Shown here: positions 28,403 through 36,742 of the stretch, in pieces
How the letters are laid out: the number at the start of each line of letters is the position of its first letter
Numbering within the stretch: the stretch's first letter is position 1
Assembly: GCF_003217155.1 (NCBI RefSeq)
Contig: NZ_QJSU01000005.1
Coordinates: 216,771-280,770, forward strand
DNA length: 64,000 nt
Direction: 5' to 3'
DNA from: Psychrobacter fozii
GTDB taxonomy: Bacteria; Pseudomonadota; Gammaproteobacteria; Pseudomonadales; Moraxellaceae
Position numbers and translations under genes: made by a program
The notes under the pieces: model-generated
Told to the model about the DNA's origin: nothing
Seen by the model: only the letters and a program-made list of their open reading frames with translations
Database searches by the model: none

Positions 28403-28509
28403 TATAGTCGATTCAATTTAAAAATAGTACAAGGCAACCGAGTGTAGATGTATAGGTGATACTTCAAGCGAGGTTAACGCTGTCATACTTTTATAGTGGA
28501 ATGACTATA
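28403..28509 (+). repeat. 107-bp inverted-repeat element, copy 5
   Basis: TATAGTCGATTCAATTTAAAA at the left and TTTTATAGTGGAATGACTATA at the right form imperfect terminal inverted repeats. The interior holds CAAGGCAACCGAGTGTAG and AAGCGAGGTTAACGCTGT. This is the cleanest reference copy. It lies between gshB and murG. Confidence 0.9.
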
Positions 28510-28581
28510 GCTTAGCACAACTATTTTTTTATCCTTGTGCACATACTTTAATGATAAATCACTCTATCATTACTACGATGC

Positions 28582-29553
28582 TCAAATCGTGAATTTATTT
28601 TCAATGGCGATAATAAAGTCTGTCGCAATGTCTGTACCACACTGATCATCAATCTCGCGTACACAAGTCGGACTGGTAACGTTAATCTCAGTAATACGAC
28701 CACCGATGAGATCTAAGCCAACGAACATGAGACCTTTTTCTTTCACAATAGGTGCAACTACCTCTGCCACTTGACGTTCGATATCAGTCAGCGGCATAGC
28801 AACACCACTACCACCTGCAGCTAGATTACCACGAGTCTCGCCTTTTGTTGGAATACGAGCCAAGCTATAATCTACCACCACACCATCAACGATTAATACG
28901 CGTTTATCGCCTTCGACAATCTCTGGTAAATAACGCTGTGCCATAATTGGCAGCGTCTCTAACTCCGTCAATACTTCTAGTGTGACACCGATATTTGGGC
29001 TATCAGCAGTCAGACGGAAGATACCTGTACCACCCATACCATCTAGGGGTTTGACAATAACATCTTGCTGCTCAGCAATGAACTTGCGGATGTGCGCCTG
29101 TTTACTGGTCACAATCGTTGGGCTCATATAATCGCTAAACCAAGTGGCAAATAGTTTTTCATTACAATCACGGATGGCTTGTGGATCGTTGACCACGAGT
29201 ACGCCTGCCGCTTTTGCATGATCGAGCATATAAGTCGTATAGATAAAACGCATATCAAACGGTGGATCTTTGCGCATCAAAATCACGTCATAATCACTAA
29301 CCGGCGCAGTGCTTTTATCACCTAATGTATAGAAGTCTTTAGGATCACGCTTTACCGTTACTGGCTGCGTATCGACCATCAATTGCCCACGGTCCAACCA
29401 AAGATCATGAATCTGACAGTAGCCTAGGCTATGCCCGCGATCTTGTGCTGACCACATCATAGCTAAGGTAGTATCTTTTTTATAATTGACCTGCTCGATA
29501 GGATCCATGATAACGAGTATGTTTAACGATTTTTTTTGACTTTCTAGACTCAT
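28582..29553 (-). CDS. gshB: Glutathione synthetase
   Basis: ATP-grasp enzyme joining gamma-Glu-Cys and Gly. The 323-residue protein contains LVIMDPIEQVNYKKDTT (here ILVIMDP), LMRKDPPFDMRFIYTT, VVNDPQAIRDCNEKL, VKPLDGMGGTGIFRL and GLDLIGGRITEINVTSPT, all of them GshB blocks. I prefer the ATG at 29553; a GTG at 29565 would add four residues. The gene is flanked on both sides by 107-bp repeats. Confidence 0.97.
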   Translation of the reverse strand: MSLESQKKSLNILVIMDPIEQVNYKKDTTLAMMWSAQDRGHSLGYCQIHDLWLDRGQLMVDTQPVTVKRDPKDFYTLGDKSTAPVSDYDVILMRKDPPFDMRFIYTTYMLDHAKAAGVLVVNDPQAIRDCNEKLFATWFSDYMSPTIVTSKQAHIRKFIAEQQDVIVKPLDGMGGTGIFRLTADSPNIGVTLEVLTELETLPIMAQRYLPEIVEGDKRVLIVDGVVVDYSLARIPTKGETRGNLAAGGSGVAMPLTDIERQVAEVVAPIVKEKGLMFVGLDLIGGRITEINVTSPTCVREIDDQCGTDIATDFIIAIENKFTI

Positions 29554-29573
29554 AACAAAACTCACTTACGTTG

Positions 29574-29680
29574 TATAGTCAATCAATCTTAAAAATGGTA
29601 TAAGGCAGACGAGCGCAAGTACTACAGTAGTAGGCTAAGCGAGTCTAACGTCATAACACTTTAAGAGTGGTTCGACTATA
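29574..29680 (+). repeat. 107-bp inverted-repeat element, copy 6 (divergent subfamily)
   Basis: TATAGTCAATCAATCTTAAAA at the left, TTTAAGAGTGGTTCGACTATA at the right. The interior differs from the main family (GAGCGCAAGTACTACAG, TAGTAGGCTAAGCGAG) while length and ends are kept. The copy near 62277 shares this interior type. Confidence 0.8.
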
Positions 29681-29769
29681 TTATTAATAGGCAGATATAA
29701 GCGGTTAAATAGGTAAACACCATCTATTCAACATAAAAGATGCTCGCTCATAAAACCATCTACGACAAA

Positions 29770-30492
29770 TTATACGCCGTACTGCGTGCGATAATGCTGC
29801 ATTTTTGCAAGCTGAGTCGCATCTTTGTATTGGCTATTGTCATCTGCTAGATAGCTGATTAAGTTATCAATATCGATGAGTGCACGCACGGGGACCTCTA
29901 AGGTCGAAGCCAGCTCTTGAATAGCAGAATGCTCAGCTTGACCTTTTTCTTTACGATCAAGAGCGATGATAATACCAGCAACGCTTGCGCCCGCTTGCTC
30001 TAAAATCTCGACCACTTCACGCATGGCTGTACCAGCTGTAATGACATCATCTAATACCCAAACCGCTTTGCCATTGACATCAGCACCCACCAAGTTACCA
30101 CCTTCACCATGGGTTTTGGCTTCTTTGCGATTGTAACCCCATTTAGCATTGATACCATGATGGTTCCATAATGCTTGTGCGGTGGCAGCAACGAATGGAA
30201 TGCCTTTATAAGCGGCACCAAAAATGACCAGCTCTTGCTCATCTGTACCGTTATTGGTCGCTGCCATCTGTTCAGCTAAGGCGTCAGCATAACCACGTGC
30301 TAACAACGATAACATCTCACCTGTTGCCAGCAAACCTGCATTAAAAAAGTATGGACTAATACGACCAGACTTGAGGACAAACTCACCGAACTTAAGGACT
30401 TGGTTATCTAAAGCCAATTGAATAAATTGATGCGATGAAAAAGTAGGTTGAGCATTAGTTACTGAATTATTAGGTACACGAGCATTGGACAT
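29770..30492 (-). CDS. pyrE: Orotate phosphoribosyltransferase
   Basis: Converts orotate and PRPP to OMP in pyrimidine synthesis. The 240-residue protein has FGEFVLKSGRISPYFFNAG at the start of the catalytic domain, YNRKEAKTHGEGG, and the PRPP-binding motif VWVLDDVITAGTAMRE (residues ~143-158). A Ser/Asn-rich leader of about 22 residues precedes the domain. The gene upstream on the same strand is of unknown function, 61 bp away. Confidence 0.97.
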   Translation of the reverse strand: MSNARVPNNSVTNAQPTFSSHQFIQLALDNQVLKFGEFVLKSGRISPYFFNAGLLATGEMLSLLARGYADALAEQMAATNNGTDEQELVIFGAAYKGIPFVAATAQALWNHHGINAKWGYNRKEAKTHGEGGNLVGADVNGKAVWVLDDVITAGTAMREVVEILEQAGASVAGIIIALDRKEKGQAEHSAIQELASTLEVPVRALIDIDNLISYLADDNSQYKDATQLAKMQHYRTQYGV

Positions 30493-30553
30493 TAAGGCAT
30501 TCCTATTAACAAAAATGAGGGCAAAAAATTGGCATTATTGTACGCATTATTGA

Positions 30554-31594
30554 TCAGCTTGACCAACCATTGATTTCGTAATCCTGCATATTAGGATAAC
30601 GGGTCAATAGACCACTACGTGATGAGAGATTGAAATAGCACTGACCATCATGACTCACTTGTATCTCCCAGCCCAAGTGATAAGCGGCAACAATAATATG
30701 TCCCGTAAATAGACGCACCTGACGGTATGCATGACGCTGCGATGGCTCGCAAATGATCTGACTGAGCAAATAACTGCGTACATGCTGACAAATTTGTGCC
30801 GCGTTATAGCTATGATTGATACTTTTGCGCGTACTGCACTGCTGCAACGCATGAACGGCAACACTACACGCCATGATATCAGTGGCCAGACTACCCTCGC
30901 CCGTCTCAAACTGCTGCGGCTGCAAAATCACTTGCCAATCATCGGCATAGAGGCTGCTGAGTAACTCATCAGGATTATAACGTTTGGTCAATGCACGCAG
31001 AGAGGTTGAAGCATCTCTAACTTTACTGTTACTGGCATTACGATTACTGGCATTGCGGTTACCGACATCAGCACCATTCAGATCAGTGCTTAACGGACTA
31101 CCAGCAAGTGTGAAACCATAACGCTGTAGTTTTGGATAAGCCTGAAGCGCTTGCTGAATATCTGACATATCTAACAACGTCATATTCGTCAATGCTGATA
31201 ACAACGGTTGCTCGCTATTATTATGATAAAAACTGTCTGGAAATTCAGCAAGCTCCGCCGCAGTCAGTAATGACAGATGCTCACCCAAGACTTCTGAAGC
31301 AATTAATGCCCATTTCGATAGACTGTCTTTGTTAGGCTGATAGAAACGGGCAGCGTTACCATATAAACGACGCAGCTGAGTATTCAGACGACGCGCGGGC
31401 TCTGGGATATCAGTCAAAGGCCTTGCAGGGTCAAGTGGAGATTGCTTTGGGTCAAAGTTAGGATGCACGATGGCAGGTTGTGTACTATCAGAAAAAACAG
31501 GCGACTGCTCAGCACTGCCTTCTGTACGCTTGCCACCTGCTGCTGTTATGTCAGCACTGGATAAGCGGTTATCAGAAGTAGAAGGCTGGGTCAT
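30554..31594 (-). CDS. Uncharacterised protein, no recognised domain
   Basis: A 346-residue, apparently soluble protein with no signal peptide or membrane segment. The N-terminal ~60 residues are Ser/Thr/Pro-rich and look disordered. The middle contains a small tandem repeat, NRNASNRNAS, encoded by near-identical 12-base units. The rest is helical (LRRLYGNAARFYQ, SDIQQALQAYPKLQRYGF) with a C-terminal part rich in Cys and His (AAQICQHVRSYLLSQIICEP, HAYRQVRLFTGHIIVAAYHLGW). It is probably co-transcribed with pyrE. I do not recognise the family. Confidence 0.7.
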   Translation of the reverse strand: MTQPSTSDNRLSSADITAAGGKRTEGSAEQSPVFSDSTQPAIVHPNFDPKQSPLDPARPLTDIPEPARRLNTQLRRLYGNAARFYQPNKDSLSKWALIASEVLGEHLSLLTAAELAEFPDSFYHNNSEQPLLSALTNMTLLDMSDIQQALQAYPKLQRYGFTLAGSPLSTDLNGADVGNRNASNRNASNSKVRDASTSLRALTKRYNPDELLSSLYADDWQVILQPQQFETGEGSLATDIMACSVAVHALQQCSTRKSINHSYNAAQICQHVRSYLLSQIICEPSQRHAYRQVRLFTGHIIVAAYHLGWEIQVSHDGQCYFNLSSRSGLLTRYPNMQDYEINGWSS

Positions 31595-31758
31595 GAGAGC
31601 TCCATAGACTATAAAATATAAAACGAATAAGGTAAATCAGGTCGAACGGTCATCTTATACCCTTCACAAAAATTAGAGTAGCGAGGAACACGAACGCTAG
31701 TACTACGCATTGTAGACTAAACCAGTTTGGACGCGACGACACTTACTTTTTTGATGTA

Positions 31759-31928
31759 GGGTGTATCCTCGTTTTGAAAATGGTGATAAAAATGAGATAA
31801 ATTGCAACCAAATAAGGAATGTAGTACAGATAATGTTGAGATATTAGCAAGCTACTTGACACAGTTTAGCAAATATTTAACCATTTTTAGCCTATTTAAA
31901 GCTTAATGCTCAGATTGAGGACATGCCC
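31759..31928 (+). mobile_element. 170-bp MITE, copy 3
   Basis: Starts GGGTGTATCCTCGTTTTG and ends CAGATTGAGGACATGCCC, flanked by TA at 31757-31758 and 31929-31930. The interior ATGGTGATAAAAATGAGATA is shared with copies 39012 and 51728. The terminal repeats are more decayed than in the other copies. It ends 5 bp before the stop codon of the epimerase gene. Confidence 0.85.
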
Positions 31929-31933
31929 TAGTA

Positions 31934-32773
31934 CTATGCTTGATGGCGCAAAATATCACGGTAACCTGCTTGCCAATCAGGATAATCTAGCCAAGCTAAT
32001 GGAATGTTGCTATGCAAGCGTTTTCCCGTAACCGCTGTTTTTTCGTTATCCATGGCAGGAGGTGTCTCGCCAACTTGCTCACTGAGCCAAACACCCAACT
32101 CCAATGTTGTCACTGGCGCATAGTCAGTCGCCAGATATATTGGCTCTGGCGACTCCATGGTCAATACATTGGCAATAATATTGACCAAATCGCGATCCAT
32201 AATTCGATTGCTCCAATGGCTCGCGGCCACTGGCTCTTTTCGCGGCTCGCGGGCTTTACGTAGTCGCATTAACCGCTCGCGCCCATAGATACCGCTGGGA
32301 CGAATGACCACGGCTTTATCTCCAAAGCCCTGTTGCAACGCTTGTTCTGCTTGCAGTATGACCTTTGATGCTTCGCGCGCAGGCGTGATGGGTGCAGTAT
32401 GCTCATCAATCCACTCACCACTGTCCTGACCATAGACACCCGTGGATGAGATAAAGACAATACGCTCAAGGTTGGTCAGATTTTCTGCAAGATTTGCCAA
32501 ATGCTGACAGATCGCTAGATAACTGTTGTGATAGCCGCTGGTTGAATACTCATCAGGGGTCACGATAATGGTAATGTGAGTAAAACCTTGTAAGATTTGG
32601 GCAGTCAGCGTTAATGCATCGGCTTGTTTGAATACAGCTTTATCATCCAACGCATAATCATACCGCTTACCCCGAGCCAGACCCGTGACATTCAAGCCAT
32701 CCTGCGCAAGCTTATTGGTCACTGGCAATCCAATATCACCTTGACCAATAATCAGTAAATTTTGCTTACTCAT
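31934..32773 (-). CDS. NAD(P)-dependent SDR/epimerase family protein (YeeZ-like)
   Basis: A 279-residue protein with a Rossmann start, LLIIGQGDIGLPVTNKLAQDGLNVTGLAR, and the extended-SDR block FISSTGVYGQDSGEWIDE, where the Y-x-x-x-K active site is altered: YG is present but no K follows four residues later. PSGIYGRERL follows. The pattern resembles YeeZ/WcaG-type proteins; no substrate is assigned. I chose the ATG at 32773 because AAGGAT lies 7 bases upstream. A 170-bp MITE sits immediately downstream. Confidence 0.75.
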   Translation of the reverse strand: MSKQNLLIIGQGDIGLPVTNKLAQDGLNVTGLARGKRYDYALDDKAVFKQADALTLTAQILQGFTHITIIVTPDEYSTSGYHNSYLAICQHLANLAENLTNLERIVFISSTGVYGQDSGEWIDEHTAPITPAREASKVILQAEQALQQGFGDKAVVIRPSGIYGRERLMRLRKAREPRKEPVAASHWSNRIMDRDLVNIIANVLTMESPEPIYLATDYAPVTTLELGVWLSEQVGETPPAMDNEKTAVTGKRLHSNIPLAWLDYPDWQAGYRDILRHQA

Positions 32774-32937
32774 CACATATCCTTCATTTAGCACAATATT
32801 CCGAGACAACTTCGATGGTCATACTTAAAAACAATCTCTAAGAAAACTCTATCAAGACGCTAATATAAAAATACTAATATAAAAACACTATTATCAAACT
32901 GCCAACTTAGAAGGTGCTCAGTTTAAAAGGTATTAAA

Positions 32938-35139
32938 TTAAAAATAGCGTCTATATGACAGCTGTACATCTTCATTGCTATCAACACGATCTTGCCAATC
33001 ATAGTTAGCATTGATACGTAGTGCTTGTTTTTTATCAATATCGTATTGCAGACCTAGTGTCGATATCGGTTGCCAATAGTGACCACGGACGTTCGACTCA
33101 TCGCTGCTGCCATGATACCAATATGGCAGTTGCAATTCAGCCTGCGCGCGTAACTGATTGTTAATCTGATAACGACAGCCCGCATTCACGCCTGCACCAA
33201 CACGAAAGCCTTTATTGATACCGCGACCTGCTTGGGTCGTGCCGGACAACAAGGTGTAGCATAACTGCGGCGGCATCTCGCCAGTATCTGTATTAGGCGT
33301 TCCAAATGCCCAAGACCATCCTGTCTCGTAGCCCACGCTCCCCACTAAATGGTCTGTACCGTCTTTCTGCGAGCCGTCATTCACGCGCGTCGCTTCGATA
33401 CTTGCGCCCCACGTTTTACCTTTTTTGGCAGAATTAACAGGATTAAAAGAGCGACCGCGAATTAACGTGGCATTTTGCAAGACCACATTTTTTGGCTGAT
33501 TGGCTTTATCATTATCCGTGTCATATAGGCGTAAAGTCGCCGCAATGCCCTCTAAATTAAAAAACTGTGGATATCCTGAAGAGCGGTCAAGCGTATCATG
33601 AAAGCCTGCCCGCAAGCCCAGATCGATATAGTTATTGTCACCGCGCTGCCCTATCCCAATGCTCCCCAATGTCAGCGGATGTCTGTCAATAGGGTTATTG
33701 TCTGATACAACGATACTAGTCGGCAGTAATGTTTGTTTGTCAGCTGACATGCTCGAGACATCATTAAGCTGAGCAGATTTAATCTCGTCAATCGTCTGTG
33801 TGGCGCTGCTCTGGTAGCCAAGTTGCTCACGCTGCTGCTTCATTTTATTTAACTGAGATTGGCGTAAGGTGCTATCAGCTGGGGTGTAGATACTGCTGGC
33901 AAGCAAGCCTTCATTATTAAGCAACTGCACGACATCTGAGGGAATGACCGCATAAGGCAATCTGCTTAATAAATGCTGCTGCGGGCGCACTACGTCAATT
34001 AGACGCAACACCTCAGACGCGCAATTATCTGTGGTGAAGTAATACGGTAACTTTAAATCTTTGGTTTCCCAGACATGCAACATGATTTGCTGAACTTCGC
34101 TTGGCGTCAGATCCAATTGATAGGTCCACGTATCACGCTCATCTCCCTGTAGATAGTTAACCAGCTTTTGAGGATAAGGGTCAATCTCGATAAGGCTGTC
34201 ATAAGCACCAATCATTGACTTGACGGAGTATATCGGAAAGCTATCCTCAGGATTGCCATCTACCGTATAATTCAGCGCATGAGCGTAATGAATTTGGCTA
34301 GGATCAGCGACGCTTTCTTTTGAGTCGATACGCAGCAGAGTATGAGCAAACGCTGAAAGAGGATTGTCCAAATACTCTTGTGCAAACATAAGAGACAGCT
34401 GCTCAGGTGCAATCGTTTGCATCCACTTATCTAGCTCTGGACAGTCAGCTTGTAGCACAGTGTCGTCAATATTCAACGTATCAGTCAGCCATTGTACTCG
34501 CGCTGGAAAACGGCATAGTACAGAGTTGCTATCAACAGAACTACTATCGACAGCACGATTACTGACAGAATTGCCGTCGGTTATTTGGGCAGAATTTTTA
34601 TTAACGGTTTTATGATTGTTAGTGGCCTGCATTTCGTCGGCAAGGGCAATAAGCAGCGCATCAAGCTCTGCACCTGAATCACTCCGACCATTTTCACTTA
34701 AGAAGAAATCAGCGTCATCAACCATACTGGTGTTTTTTTTCTTACCAATTAAGTTCTTTTGATCATCAAAGAAATACAATAATCGTCGCCATGTTGTATG
34801 CTGTGCCAGATTTTCTGTTTTTGCTTGTGTGCGCCACGTGGCTAATAACGATTGAACACTGCTGTCTTGGGCGCCTTGCATCCTTTGCGTGCTATTGGTT
34901 TCTTCTGCAACGCCATCATGTGGCATATTATATGCCACTGTATGTGCCGCATTACTATCTATCGTCGCTTGTGGCTCACTCGCCAATTCACCTGTCGTTA
35001 CTAGCGAGTCTGGCGTTGGCAAAAAAGCCTGTGCTTGGCCAGAGAATAGCAACCCAGCGATAGCAAGTGGCAAACAGGCTCGTTGGCAAGTTATTGTTAA
35101 GGTACAATCGACTGATAGAGACATAGGCTTTGTAGCCAT
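32938..35139 (-). CDS. Exported DUF4105-domain protein, probably outer-membrane associated
   Basis: A 733-residue protein. A signal-like hydrophobic segment (CLPLAIAGLLFSGQAQA, near residues 22-39) follows a basic start. Around residue 370 is the DUF4105/Lnb-N type block YYFTTDNCASEVLRLIDVVRP, with Cys and preceding helix as in the family. The last ~230 residues alternate polar and hydrophobic residues and end QLSYRRYF, a C-terminal Phe typical of outer-membrane beta barrels. A region near residues 190-215 repeats Asn/Ser/Val (VSNRAVDSSSVDSNSV). The function is unknown. Confidence 0.75.
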   Translation of the reverse strand: MATKPMSLSVDCTLTITCQRACLPLAIAGLLFSGQAQAFLPTPDSLVTTGELASEPQATIDSNAAHTVAYNMPHDGVAEETNSTQRMQGAQDSSVQSLLATWRTQAKTENLAQHTTWRRLLYFFDDQKNLIGKKKNTSMVDDADFFLSENGRSDSGAELDALLIALADEMQATNNHKTVNKNSAQITDGNSVSNRAVDSSSVDSNSVLCRFPARVQWLTDTLNIDDTVLQADCPELDKWMQTIAPEQLSLMFAQEYLDNPLSAFAHTLLRIDSKESVADPSQIHYAHALNYTVDGNPEDSFPIYSVKSMIGAYDSLIEIDPYPQKLVNYLQGDERDTWTYQLDLTPSEVQQIMLHVWETKDLKLPYYFTTDNCASEVLRLIDVVRPQQHLLSRLPYAVIPSDVVQLLNNEGLLASSIYTPADSTLRQSQLNKMKQQREQLGYQSSATQTIDEIKSAQLNDVSSMSADKQTLLPTSIVVSDNNPIDRHPLTLGSIGIGQRGDNNYIDLGLRAGFHDTLDRSSGYPQFFNLEGIAATLRLYDTDNDKANQPKNVVLQNATLIRGRSFNPVNSAKKGKTWGASIEATRVNDGSQKDGTDHLVGSVGYETGWSWAFGTPNTDTGEMPPQLCYTLLSGTTQAGRGINKGFRVGAGVNAGCRYQINNQLRAQAELQLPYWYHGSSDESNVRGHYWQPISTLGLQYDIDKKQALRINANYDWQDRVDSNEDVQLSYRRYF

Positions 35140-35303
35140 GAGATAAAACCTCGCACGTTATTATTCATACGCTGATAGTGTAATTAGGGGCTGACTAATA
35201 ATGTCTACTGTAGTGTTAAATAAAACAATCCAAAACCCGTTTTCGACCTAGATTTTTTAAATCTCTGGGCCGTGTTTGATAAATTTTAGTAAAAGAGAAT
35301 ATT

Positions 35304-35894
35304 ATGTCAAAATCATCCTCAATGACTATTAAAGATGGCTTATTATCTACAGCCACATGGCTCGCATCGCCCAACAAAAATATGCGACCAGCAGATATGA
35401 ATATCGACACTATCGTCATTCATAATATCAGCTTACCACCCAATGACTTCGGTGCTTGCGATACTGATGGCACTCATTACGTTAAGGCGCTGTTTACCAA
35501 TCAATTAGATTGGAATGCCCATCCTTATTTCCAGACCATAGAAGGGGCAGAAGTTTCTGCGCATCTATTTATCGAACGTGATGGTTCAATCACTCAATTT
35601 GTGAACTTTAACGAGCGCGCTTGGCATGCCGGTCGATCAAGCTACTTGGGGCGACCTGAATGTAACAATTATAGCATTGGTATCGAACTTGAAGGGTCAG
35701 ATTTTACGCCTTTCACTGACAGGCAATATGACAGGCTCGCACAGGTCGTCAGCGCCATATATGAGGCTTATCCTAAAACTCGTCGTCACTTGACAGGTCA
35801 TAGCGATATCGCGCCAGGACGTAAGACCGATCCCGGTGATTATTTTGAATGGACAAAACTGCGTGAAGGTATTTCAAAAATAACTATGATTTAG
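35304..35894 (+). CDS. ampD: 1,6-anhydro-N-acetylmuramyl-L-alanine amidase
   Basis: Cytosolic zinc amidase of peptidoglycan recycling. The 196-residue protein has the zinc ligands in IDTIVIHNISLPP, LTGHSDIAPGRKTDPG (His and Asp), plus AWHAGRSSYLGRPECNNYSIGIELEG. Family knowledge: loss of AmpD raises anhydro-muropeptide levels and can induce AmpC beta-lactamase where AmpR exists; no ampC/ampR is seen here. The 3' end overlaps the convergent unknown gene by 11 bp. Confidence 0.96.
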   Translation: MSKSSSMTIKDGLLSTATWLASPNKNMRPADMNIDTIVIHNISLPPNDFGACDTDGTHYVKALFTNQLDWNAHPYFQTIEGAEVSAHLFIERDGSITQFVNFNERAWHAGRSSYLGRPECNNYSIGIELEGSDFTPFTDRQYDRLAQVVSAIYEAYPKTRRHLTGHSDIAPGRKTDPGDYFEWTKLREGISKITMI

Positions 35895-36546
35895 AGTCAG
35901 TTAATAACGCTTGAGACTTTACAATTAAATTCACTATTTTCTGTGTTCTAGTGCTAATACCGTAATGAATTGACCAAGAATCATCAGCTCCAGCATAGGA
36001 TCCATGGGATGAAGGATCTGGCAATAGTAGCCTCATTTGTATTAGCTCATAAATATAAACTGCTATGGTCTCTTTATCCCAACCTCTATTAGTAAAATCC
36101 TCGCAATCTACACTTGAAACTGTACAACGTGAATAAGGAATATTGTCACGTTCAATTCTCTTTCTCTTATGAGCCAACATATAGAAATTAATTAGATCGT
36201 CATCAAGGTTTTTCGAAGCCTTAATAAAATTTGACGTTTCTACGTCAGAAAAGTCTGCACCATTACAGAATAACAAAGCCATTGCCATCATTACTCTATC
36301 ACTAGATACTTTTAATATTGAATCAGCATAGTCTGCAAGGAGACTTTCACCTTCTTTGCTTTCAATGAATTTATTGAGTTTTTGTTTATCTTCATCACTC
36401 ATCACTTCATAACGAGTTTCGAAATATTGTACAAACCCTCCTAAACGCTTTTTTTGTCTGTTCATATGTGCAGTGTGCAGGTGATCAAAAGTTTTTAAAG
36501 CAACTTTAGACATTGAGTGTACTGCTTGAATAGATAATTCCATCAA
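35884..36546 (-). CDS. Uncharacterised 220-residue protein between ampD and murJ
   Basis: A helical, mainly soluble protein without signal peptide. Charged start MMELSIQAVHSMSKVALKTFDHLH, central KRKRIERDNIPYSRCTVSSVDCEDF, and C-terminal IYELIQMRLLLPDPSSHGSY followed by SIHYGISTRTQKIVNLI. By eye it is more AT-rich and has more AAT/TTA-type codons than neighbours. It lies on the opposite strand between ampD and murJ, genes that are adjacent in related Moraxellaceae as I recall. The final fold (winged-helix-like end with G-x-x-T/R) faintly recalls DUF4393/Abi-alpha proteins, but that is not demonstrable here. Confidence 0.7.
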   Translation of the reverse strand: MMELSIQAVHSMSKVALKTFDHLHTAHMNRQKKRLGGFVQYFETRYEVMSDEDKQKLNKFIESKEGESLLADYADSILKVSSDRVMMAMALLFCNGADFSDVETSNFIKASKNLDDDLINFYMLAHKRKRIERDNIPYSRCTVSSVDCEDFTNRGWDKETIAVYIYELIQMRLLLPDPSSHGSYAGADDSWSIHYGISTRTQKIVNLIVKSQALLTDSKS

Positions 36547-36742
36547 ATTAACCTTAGAATAATATGTCGGAAAATAATTAGTAGTAATTAATATTTGTAC
36601 AGTAGAGACTGCTCATAATAACAGAAGGACTCATTTCCACATTCAATCCATTTATCTCGATTATGAAAGTGATATAATTCGTCAGTTTTTCAACACAGCA
36701 AATCAGCATACAACCCAATACAATTTAGCAAGATAGGTTCTC

